Position numbers and translations under genes: made by a program. Positions 5,607 to 11,002 of a DNA stretch of 30,690 nt are shown one piece after another. Source of the DNA: a virus; IMG/VR virus record IMGVR_UViG_3300010354_000368, positions 1-30,690 of that record, one strand, 5' to 3'. Under the pieces are notes generated by a model. It saw only the letters and a program-made list of their open reading frames with translations. It was not told where the DNA came from and searched no databases. Positions within the stretch are counted from its first letter, which is position 1; each line of letters opens with the position of its first letter.

Positions 5607-6193
5607 GGAGCGACAAAGGAAGCAGTCTTTCCAACAAAACGCAAGTCTGTTGCTACGCCGCAAGGGCCATTGCGCTGGAAAGGAATGCTGATCTTGCGGA
5701 TCTCGCTGCCTTCCTCCTCATGGATTTTGATGGCCATGATACAGGTGGCATCCTGCTGGATTGAGCGGCTCTCCCGAGCTTTCCCCTGCTCGTTAAGCTG
5801 GGTAATACCGATGACGAGGCATCCAAGCTCAAGACCGATTAGCCGGAGTGCCCGGCTCACCTCAGCCACCTCACGCTCACGGGTGGACTCGCGCCCCAGC
5901 TCGCACCGCACAAGCTGGATGTAGTCCACCAGCAACACACCCAAGCCATCCGGGGCTTTCGACATAGCTCGAGCGGTGGCCGTGATTGCTGCAATGTCAT
6001 GCAGGTCGTCCCGGATGACAATCTTTGCCCGTGACAGCACCTGTGTGGCTCGTGCAACCGCTTGCATCTCATGCGGGTGCTTCACTCCCTCAGCCAGCGT
6101 GCGGAGCCGCACATTGCCAATCTTGGCAACTAGTCGGTCAATGATCTGCGCCGCTGGCATCTCCAGCGACACGATTAAAATCCCTTTGTCCAT
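5603..6193 (-). CDS. dnaB: Replicative DNA helicase, C-terminal piece (split DnaB, 196 aa)
   Basis: The second half of a DnaB-family RecA-type motor. The protein begins with the beta strand that follows the P-loop helix (GILIVSLEMPA), so the catalytic Glu is E11. Walker B is LLVDYIQLV (87-95). The polar sensor segment is ITQLNEQGKARESRSIQQDA (130-149). QRNGPCG (173-179) holds the likely arginine finger. The ATP-binding P-loop is missing because it lies on the other piece (8005-8697). Together the two pieces make 426 residues, the normal DnaB length. The ATG is preceded by AAAGG at short spacing. Retention of every motif suggests both pieces are functional and assemble. Confidence 0.9.
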   Translation of the reverse strand: MDKGILIVSLEMPAAQIIDRLVAKIGNVRLRTLAEGVKHPHEMQAVARATQVLSRAKIVIRDDLHDIAAITATARAMSKAPDGLGVLLVDYIQLVRCELGRESTREREVAEVSRALRLIGLELGCLVIGITQLNEQGKARESRSIQQDATCIMAIKIHEEEGSEIRKISIPFQRNGPCGVATDLRFVGKTASFVAP

Positions 6194-6422
6194 TACCTTT
6201 ATGTATCTGTTGTGAATTATGTGACTTTTGGCCTCGATCCTTCATCACCTCGATAACCACTTCAATGATGTCACTGGATTGGTTTTCTGGCAGATGACGG
6301 ATCTCTTCCATCTTGGCTCGGCATTCGGCAGTGCTGCCCCGCATGATGACCGTCTGCACGATCTTCGGACGAGGCAGCTTGACGTTGCCGATGACGGTGG
6401 ATTTACGCAACAGAACCGGCAT
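6138..6422 (-). CDS. Hypothetical protein between the helicase pieces (94 aa)
   Basis: Unrecognised. The N-terminal 60 residues look folded (LLRKSTVIGNVKLPRPKIVQ, then an acidic helix DIIEVVIEVMKDRG). The last 30 are polar and partly read through the start of the helicase C-piece, which it overlaps by 56 bases. It overlaps the exonuclease end by 20 bases. Because it ends inside the C-piece it may control re-initiation there. Confidence 0.45.
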   Translation of the reverse strand: MPVLLRKSTVIGNVKLPRPKIVQTVIMRGSTAECRAKMEEIRHLPENQSSDIIEVVIEVMKDRGQKSHNSQQIHKGNGQRDFNRVAGDASGADH

Positions 6423-7224
6423 AACGACGATTCAACACGCGGATACCAGACGGCCCAGGCCATTCGTTCGACTGGCGCATGACAGCAAAGGCGCGGAGTT
6501 CGTTGTCGAGCAACTCATCCTGTGCGTCGAGAGCGTCATCATGCGCCTCCATCAACTGACAGAAATGTGGCTGCTCGGTGTCCACAACGGCGAACAGAAA
6601 GCGGACATTCTCTTTCCCAAGCTGACGAAGTCCCCAAGAGTACCAAAGAGCCTGACGGTCGTATGCCAAGTCCCAGAACTTACGCGGGAACTTGAAGAAG
6701 TCGCTGGTCGTCTTCAGATCAACAATCGTCCAGTGATCGACGTCGCCATGTGGCGGGATAATCAGATCAGGCCGCCCCTTAAACTGGAGCGTACCAAAGC
6801 GTGAGTCCGTCCAGAACATCGATGCTTCCACCCACTCCATCTGGTCATCTGTCGCGGTCTTAGCGCAGAATCCAAGCTGTGCAAGCAGCACCTCAGCAGA
6901 AAGGACAGCACCTTCGATGCGCTGGGCTTCCTCCTGGTTGACGACTTCCTTGCCAGCATTCTCGATGCAAAACGCCTCCCAAGTCTCTTTACCGATCTTC
7001 GTGCGCCTGTCCACCGGCGGACATACTGCGTACTCAATGCGGTTCTCCAACGCCTGAGCGTGGATCAAAGTGCCGAGGATCATGTCCCGGGAAGGCTTGA
7101 AGTCCTGTGTGCGCCGCCATGCGTAGTAGGCTGGGGACTGCACAAACCAGTCAAACTGGTGCTTGGAGAGTCCGTCCATCGAGCGATAGTCGGACATGGG
7201 GAGGTTGTGATGAATAATGTTCAT
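6403..7224 (-). CDS. PD-(D/E)XK exonuclease, RecE/exodeoxyribonuclease VIII-like (273 aa)
   Basis: A predicted 5'-3' exonuclease of the PD-(D/E)XK superfamily (Cas4/RecE/YqaJ side). Visible elements: LSKHQFDWFVQSPAYY near the N-terminus (19-34), GTLIHAQ with His55, KGRPDLI with Asp153, IVDLKTT with Asp169 and Lys171, and YDRQALWY with Gln191. This set matches phage nucleases that resect DNA ends for single-strand annealing. The SSB-like and resolvase-like genes in the same cluster fit a recombination role. It starts in an ATGA overlap with the kinase gene. It lies inside the interval that divides the helicase. Confidence 0.85.
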   Translation of the reverse strand: MNIIHHNLPMSDYRSMDGLSKHQFDWFVQSPAYYAWRRTQDFKPSRDMILGTLIHAQALENRIEYAVCPPVDRRTKIGKETWEAFCIENAGKEVVNQEEAQRIEGAVLSAEVLLAQLGFCAKTATDDQMEWVEASMFWTDSRFGTLQFKGRPDLIIPPHGDVDHWTIVDLKTTSDFFKFPRKFWDLAYDRQALWYSWGLRQLGKENVRFLFAVVDTEQPHFCQLMEAHDDALDAQDELLDNELRAFAVMRQSNEWPGPSGIRVLNRRYAGSVA

Positions 7225-7697
7225 AGTTGTATTATTAAGTCTTCGATTGTGGTGTGCAGATCCTGCACGGTTCCGTTGTTCACGATTTCATAGTGACATG
7301 CAATGTTTTTTTGCTCGGTTTCGCTAACATGCTCAATCACAGGAATGTCTGATCGCACAATTCGCACGAGCTTACCCCCTTGGCGGCGAATCCACTGGGC
7401 TTCGTTCTCGAAGCGCACGTCCGTAATGACGCACGGCTTTCCGTACCGAATGGGGTTGCTCCAGCGCATGTGACGAATCCAGACCTCTGGATCAAACTCG
7501 CGCCCAGCCATGCCGATGTCTTGCAACAGCTTGCGCCCCCGTTCGTCCTTCACGCCATTCCACCCGTAGTGCTGCACGGCAATAGTCTTAATGGGATCAG
7601 CAAAAGCTGCTCGTTGATACCCGGCACGGAAGAACACTTCTGCTGCGGTATCCTTTCCCGCTCCGGCATTTCCAACTAATCCGATGATGTAATTCAT
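7221..7697 (-). CDS. Deoxynucleoside monophosphate kinase (158 aa)
   Basis: Phosphorylates dNMPs to dNDPs to supply precursors for phage DNA synthesis. The P-loop is GLVGNAGAGKDT (6-17), with the GxGKDT form typical of phage dNMP kinases. DVRFENEA lies near the middle (acceptor and lid region), and a HVSETEQ motif occurs near the C-terminal third. The start ATG at 7697 overlaps the previous stop as ATGA; an upstream in-frame extension lies within the other gene and is rejected. It is coupled to the exonuclease gene by ATGA. Confidence 0.85.
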   Translation of the reverse strand: MNYIIGLVGNAGAGKDTAAEVFFRAGYQRAAFADPIKTIAVQHYGWNGVKDERGRKLLQDIGMAGREFDPEVWIRHMRWSNPIRYGKPCVITDVRFENEAQWIRRQGGKLVRIVRSDIPVIEHVSETEQKNIACHYEIVNNGTVQDLHTTIEDLIIQL

Positions 7698-8008
7698 TGT
7701 GCTGCGTTCTTTTCTAGGCTGAGGCATCCCGTGATCTTGCCAGCCGAGTCGCGAATGAACTTGGCCGGGGAAAGCAGATCCTGCCGCTCAGGGTACTGCT
7801 GGCGCACGATGGACGGCACGATAAACGCCACCCCATCATACGGAGCCGGGACACCGGACACACTGAGGATGCGGTTCTCAACGACTGGGATGCCTTGAAT
7901 CTCTCCGGCGTCAATGGTTTGCGCGTTGCAGCGGGCAATCTCGCCGGATGCGTACAGGACGAGGTCGCCAATCTTGATGTCGTGTGGAGTTAAGTTGATG
8001 AGTTTCAT
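7694..8008 (-). CDS. Conserved unknown protein of the INLTPH type (104 aa)
   Basis: It begins MKLINLTPHDIKIGD and later has PAPYDGVAFIVPSIVRQQYP, DLLSPAKFIRD and ITGC near the end. I recognise this pattern as a small conserved family found in phages and bacteria whose function is unknown. It is all-beta-like and soluble. The ATG overlaps the helicase N-piece stop as ATGA, so ribosomes finishing the helicase fragment can start here directly. Confidence 0.7.
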   Translation of the reverse strand: MKLINLTPHDIKIGDLVLYASGEIARCNAQTIDAGEIQGIPVVENRILSVSGVPAPYDGVAFIVPSIVRQQYPERQDLLSPAKFIRDSAGKITGCLSLEKNAAQ

Positions 8009-8697
8009 TCTTGTGTGATGAGATTTGCGATGATGTTGAGGGCAAACATGGTCTTGCCGGATTTGGTTTCGCCCCCGATAACAACGAAGTCTCCGTAGCG
8101 GATCGGGGTAAGGTTGTCGAGTTTCTCGTACCCAGTACGGATACGCTGCGTTTGATCGTCACCGGTCTCGTATCGAGTGACAGCCTCGAGCAACAGTGAC
8201 TGCGTGTCCATCCGTTTCGGCGGAGCGAGCTTGGTCTGGATCGCATCAACCTGCATGCAGACGTCGCAGACCAACTCCGAGGTCGTTACGTCCGTCTTGT
8301 GAATCTTGCCCATCGCCTCGTGCAAGACAACCATCAAGGTGCGTCGTTTGGCGGTAGAGCTAACAATCGCCAGCAACTCTGGCAACGCAGACTCAATCGG
8401 CATGACAGTCCACAGATCTGTCAGGGCTGCGAACTCGACATTCGGGATACGTTCCCGGAGTCGCTCGTAAATGATCCGAGCATCCGCGGCAACGCCCTTT
8501 GTGTTCAGATCAAGGACGATGTCCACGCACGCTCGACTCAGCGGGTCGAACATGTCGTTGCTCGTAAAGCCGCGCTCAGCCATGACGTTGAGCACCGTCT
8601 TCGGGTTGTTGAGCGCAATGGACGCAACTCCACGTTCAGCCTCGAGTGCCTGCGGGAGAGCTAAGTCGTCACCAGGCTTGGTCAGTTGTTTCTTCAT
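8005..8697 (-). CDS. dnaB: Replicative DNA helicase, N-terminal piece (split DnaB, 230 aa)
   Basis: A DnaB-like N-terminal helical domain (LPQALEAERGVASIAL at 14-29; helices to about 110), a linker helix (about 112-155) and the beginning of the RecA-type motor. The P-loop GGETKSGKT is at 208-216, followed by MFALNIIANLITQE and then TGA. The stop comes exactly at the end of the P-loop helix. The rest of the motor is encoded at 5603-6193 as a separate gene. The ATG at 8697 is preferred to an upstream in-frame start inside the preceding gene. No intein sequence follows the break. Confidence 0.92.
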   Translation of the reverse strand: MKKQLTKPGDDLALPQALEAERGVASIALNNPKTVLNVMAERGFTSNDMFDPLSRACVDIVLDLNTKGVAADARIIYERLRERIPNVEFAALTDLWTVMPIESALPELLAIVSSTAKRRTLMVVLHEAMGKIHKTDVTTSELVCDVCMQVDAIQTKLAPPKRMDTQSLLLEAVTRYETGDDQTQRIRTGYEKLDNLTPIRYGDFVVIGGETKSGKTMFALNIIANLITQE

Positions 8698-9235
8698 TGA
8701 GTAAGTTTCCAGATTTAAGTTTACGACGTTCAGCGCGGAACTCAGCAGCTCGCTCAAACCATGACATGAGGAAGGTGCCAAGACCCTTCCTCTTGCGCTT
8801 CTTGCCGGGGTTGCCGATCAGCCACTGAGCAGCCTTCACCATCTCTTCGTGGGTCGTCTGTACGCCGTACTTGTCGATGGCCAAGTCGAGCACGGAGACA
8901 GGCGCAAAGGTTGTGCCGTCCGAGCAGTGAAAAACCATTTTGTAGATGAATGGGTTCCCCTTCTCTCTCCCCGCTTCCTCGCCCCTTTCCTTTCTTTCCC
9001 CCATACCCCCTATCTTACCTAACCCCACTCCATCACCCCTCTTCTCATCCCCTCCGGCCATCATTAAAAGGCTTTCGCTCGTTTTTGCATCGAACATCGG
9101 CAAACAAAACTGCTCGCCAGACGTGCTGACAGCCTCGCCAGACGCCCCAGCAACATCGTCGTGATAGACGACAGCGGAAGCCACTCCAAGAAGCTCAGAA
9201 ACGGTTCCGTTGAGGTATGTCACCATCAGTTTCAT
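8669..9235 (-). CDS. Unknown two-part protein with replication-protein-like C-terminus (188 aa)
   Basis: N-terminal part (1-60) unrecognised. The middle (about 60-95) is Gly/Glu/Lys/Arg low-complexity sequence encoded by a polypurine tract. The C-terminal part (about 97-188) has AAQWLIGNPGKKRKRKGLGTFL followed by SWFERA. A WxxxNPxxRKTxxGxxRFLxxWL-like ending recurs at the C-termini of phage replication and helicase-loading proteins, as I recall. Its position directly upstream of the helicase N-piece (29-base overlap) fits an initiator or loader. This assignment is inference. A good Shine-Dalgarno (GAGG) and an ATGA overlap support the start. Confidence 0.6.
   Translation of the reverse strand: MKLMVTYLNGTVSELLGVASAVVYHDDVAGASGEAVSTSGEQFCLPMFDAKTSESLLMMAGGDEKRGDGVGLGKIGGMGERKERGEEAGREKGNPFIYKMVFHCSDGTTFAPVSVLDLAIDKYGVQTTHEEMVKAAQWLIGNPGKKRKRKGLGTFLMSWFERAAEFRAERRKLKSGNLLNEETTDQAW
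8955..9057 (-). repeat. Polypurine/polypyrimidine tract inside a coding region
   Basis: About 100 bases are nearly all C and T on the + strand, so purines on the coding strand, with only scattered exceptions. The tract encodes a Gly/Glu/Arg/Lys linker in the 188-aa protein and lies about 250 bases upstream of the helicase N-piece start. Such tracts can form unusual DNA structures or serve as unwinding regions. Confidence 0.7.
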
Positions 9236-9546
9236 TCCTCACCCCCTTCTTCGTCCAAGAATTTGCGAGTTGCACGCGCAACGTCACCCAAGCGGAGACG
9301 AACTTCCTCGAGCGAAAACTCCTTCACAATCTCGCGGATGTCCTCGCACACTCGTACCTCCGGGCCGTTCATCTCTTCGAGAGCTTTGATCATCGAGACG
9401 AATGTGCCGAACGCTAAGGCAAGGCTCTCGGTGTAGTGCGGCTCACCCTTGGCTACTCCAGATAGAATAGCTCCATCCTCTTGCCGCATCGTGACGAATG
9501 CCGTGACGACATTCTCTGGTATTTCTATAACGTGTTTTTGATTCAT
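9232..9546 (-). CDS. Hypothetical acidic protein (104 aa)
   Basis: Unrecognised. A short beta-like start (MNQKHVIEIPENVVTAFVTM) is followed by long helices (SLALAFGTFVSMIKALEEM; EDIREIVKEFSLEEVRLRL) and an acidic tail. It lies in the replication cluster between the resolvase-like gene and the 188-aa protein. The ATG follows ACATACTT with no Shine-Dalgarno; the stop overlaps the next ATG (ATGA). Confidence 0.6.
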   Translation of the reverse strand: MNQKHVIEIPENVVTAFVTMRQEDGAILSGVAKGEPHYTESLALAFGTFVSMIKALEEMNGPEVRVCEDIREIVKEFSLEEVRLRLGDVARATRKFLDEEGGEE

Positions 9547-9600
9547 AAGTATGTAGACGTGTGCGCGTTGCCGCAGTCGCGCCCCTGTTAGTATGTAAAC
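9547..9600 (-). promoter_or_regulatory. Short gap with a pair of direct repeats
   Basis: This 54-base gap is one of the few in the early region. It holds AGTATGTAGAC at 9548-9558 and AGTATGTAAAC at 9590-9600 (one mismatch, starts 42 bases apart, about four DNA turns). Between them is a GC-rich segment with the weak hairpin GCGCG/CGCGC. The pair could be binding sites for a regulator such as the HTH protein encoded just upstream. No convincing -10/-35 pair is seen. Confidence 0.3.
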
Positions 9601-9936
9601 TTAGCTCTGCTTCAGACAATCCATGCCTTCTCGCAAAAGCTGGAAGAACAGACAAGAGTCCATCGTGACCTTCCAGGGTTTGCCATTCTTCTTGTGCGCG
9701 ACAATCCAAGACTTCTGCGCCCCAGCATCACGCTCCGCTTGAGCGCAGGCTGCATCAAGGTTGAGAGACTGGACGAACTTGACCTCCATGTGGAGGCCAG
9801 AAAGTTCCTCACAGATCACATCCGGCGAGTCTGTACCCCCGGCGAACTGCTGGCCCCGCCTTGCGGTGAAGCCAGCAGCACGGAGTTCGTCGCGCCACAT
9901 GCGCTCTCCCCGGCAACCTTTAGCCCTGCTGTTCAT
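9601..9936 (-). CDS. Holliday-junction-resolvase-like PD-(D/E)XK nuclease (111 aa)
   Basis: A small nuclease of the Hjc/VRR-NUC-like type. RGER with Glu11 near the N-terminus, GTDSPDV with Asp39, and MEVKFV with Glu51 and Lys53 together form the classic E...PD...ExK active site. The length is usual for such phage resolvases. It would cut branched replication and recombination intermediates before packaging. The ATG at 9936 is chosen (17-base overlap with the HTH gene), because an upstream in-frame extension would lie within that gene. It is grouped with the SSB-like and exonuclease genes. Confidence 0.8.
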   Translation of the reverse strand: MNSRAKGCRGERMWRDELRAAGFTARRGQQFAGGTDSPDVICEELSGLHMEVKFVQSLNLDAACAQAERDAGAQKSWIVAHKKNGKPWKVTMDSCLFFQLLREGMDCLKQS

Positions 9937-10108
9937 TTGACTTGAGCCAAGCCTGCACAGCAGCAAGGTCAAAACGCAGTACACGCTTGTTGAGGCGGAT
10001 CACAGGAATCTTTCCCTGCTTCGCCCACTTAAGCACTACTTGCGAGGATACGCTAAGGAGTTTTGCCACCTCAGCACTGTTTACGAGTTTAGAATCCAAT
10101 GTCGTCAT
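9920..10108 (-). CDS. MerR/excisionase-type helix-turn-helix protein (62 aa)
   Basis: NSAEVAKLLSVSSQVVLKWA (11-30) followed by KIPVIRLNKRVLRFDLAAVQ is the typical winged HTH of the excisionase/HTH_17 group. The protein binds DNA and could be a regulator or recombination directionality factor. No integrase is in the window, so excisionase activity cannot be inferred. It overlaps the SSB-like gene end by 20 bases and the resolvase start by 17. Confidence 0.85.
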   Translation of the reverse strand: MTTLDSKLVNSAEVAKLLSVSSQVVLKWAKQGKIPVIRLNKRVLRFDLAAVQAWLKSNEQQG

Positions 10109-10745
10109 CTTCGAGTTCTTCGGGTTGAGTTTCTTCTTTCTTGGTTTCCTCCTTCGTCAGTGAAGTTGGAAAGGCTTTGGCAAGTCCAGCTCTGTCGCCA
10201 GAGATGAACAAGGAGCTGGCAATAGCCTGCAACTGCTCCGGGGTCAACGTCACCTGGCTGCCAACCCACTGGGCTGCTTTGACAGCCTCGACCATGAGTT
10301 GTGCCGCTTGGAAAAGCACCTGCTTGGCGCCAGCGACGTTTGTGGCCGGAGCGGCAGCAGGAGCCGTCCCGTGGTTAGGCCGAGTCATTTGCTGGGTCTT
10401 CTCCGTCGCGCTGTCGAGGATGGCAGCGTTTTCGGTGACCTTGAGTTCGTTCGCTTTGGAGTGATCGGAGTACTGCACCGTCAAACCAGCGAGACCTTTC
10501 TTGCCTGCGCGGCTTTTGATGACGATGGTCTGCCCCTCGAGATCAGACATGTCATCCTTGATCCAGAACGCACAGCGGACTTCGCCGGTGCCGTCTTCAA
10601 GCATACAGTTCTGCACGCGCCATTCGTCGCCGCGCTTACTTATCCCGGTGCGAGGAGGGAAGACCTTCTTCACACCGACGCGCATCTCGCCGATGGTCGT
10701 CCCATCAGCAAGAGCTTCAATATCTTTAATCTGTGCTACCTTCAT
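10089..10745 (-). CDS. ssb: Single-stranded-DNA-binding OB-fold protein (218 aa)
   Basis: The N-terminal about 110 residues look like an OB fold of the replication-protein type (IGEMRVGVKKVFPPR; WRVQNCMLEDGTGEVRCAFW; TIVIKSRAGKKGLAGLTVQY). They are followed by an Ala/Pro linker, a helical stretch and an acidic tail ending EELEDDDIGF. That tip closely resembles the DDDIPF tip by which bacterial SSB recruits partner proteins. It would coat single-stranded phage DNA and recruit repair or replication proteins of phage or host. It is the first gene after the 101-bp gap, so it probably opens the early transcript. The start has no Shine-Dalgarno. Confidence 0.8.
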   Translation of the reverse strand: MKVAQIKDIEALADGTTIGEMRVGVKKVFPPRTGISKRGDEWRVQNCMLEDGTGEVRCAFWIKDDMSDLEGQTIVIKSRAGKKGLAGLTVQYSDHSKANELKVTENAAILDSATEKTQQMTRPNHGTAPAAAPATNVAGAKQVLFQAAQLMVEAVKAAQWVGSQVTLTPEQLQAIASSLFISGDRAGLAKAFPTSLTKEETKKEETQPEELEDDDIGF

Positions 10746-10846
10746 GTTTAGTGTGGTTGGTTTCGATGTCGCGTAATTGCGACGAAGCGAGACCTACACG
10801 CAGCACAGACTACGCGCAACAACTTTTTTGCGCTACAGAGTGATTT
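10746..10846 (-). promoter_or_regulatory. Gap between late and early genes with two inverted repeats
   Basis: The largest gap in the - strand cluster. Two perfect short inverted repeats are visible: GTCGC (10768-10772) / GCGAC (10779-10783) with a 6-base spacer, and GCGCAA (10814-10819) / TTGCGC (10828-10833) with an 8-base spacer. Neither is followed by a T-run on the minus strand, so they are not clear terminators. They may be operators or RNA hairpins before the SSB-like gene. A promoter is expected here, but no strong consensus is evident. Confidence 0.4.
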
Positions 10847-11002
10847 TTACTTCTTCCTTCTAGCGGCAGCCTGCTTCTTCGCAGCTTCACGCTGGACGGA
10901 GTAAGCGATGGCAAGAGCCTGCTTCTTGGGCACACCAGCACCAAGTTCCTTCTTGAGGTTTGCTGTGAACGCTTTATCGGAGGGAGATTTACGGAGTGGC
11001 AT
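10847..11002 (-). CDS. Small basic phage protein (51 aa)
   Basis: Lys/Arg/Ala-rich protein with VPKKQALAIAYSVQREAAKK in its second half. Small basic proteins carrying a KQAxAIAYS motif are frequent in phage genomes; their role is unknown, possibly DNA or virion association. The ATG at 11002 overlaps the 3' end of the 1523-aa gene by 14 bases. It is the last gene of the virion block. Confidence 0.7.
   Translation of the reverse strand: MPLRKSPSDKAFTANLKKELGAGVPKKQALAIAYSVQREAAKKQAAARRKK

Noticed and set aside
6194-8004. Intein or split intein explaining the divided helicase
   Set aside because: The N-piece stops immediately after helicase sequence and the C-piece begins with helicase sequence; no intein blocks (Cys/Ser start, HN end) are present.
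6194-8004. Group I or group II intron explaining the divided helicase
   Set aside because: The interval is filled with four coupled genes and no intron core, maturase or homing endonuclease was recognised by eye; a covariance search would be needed to exclude it fully.
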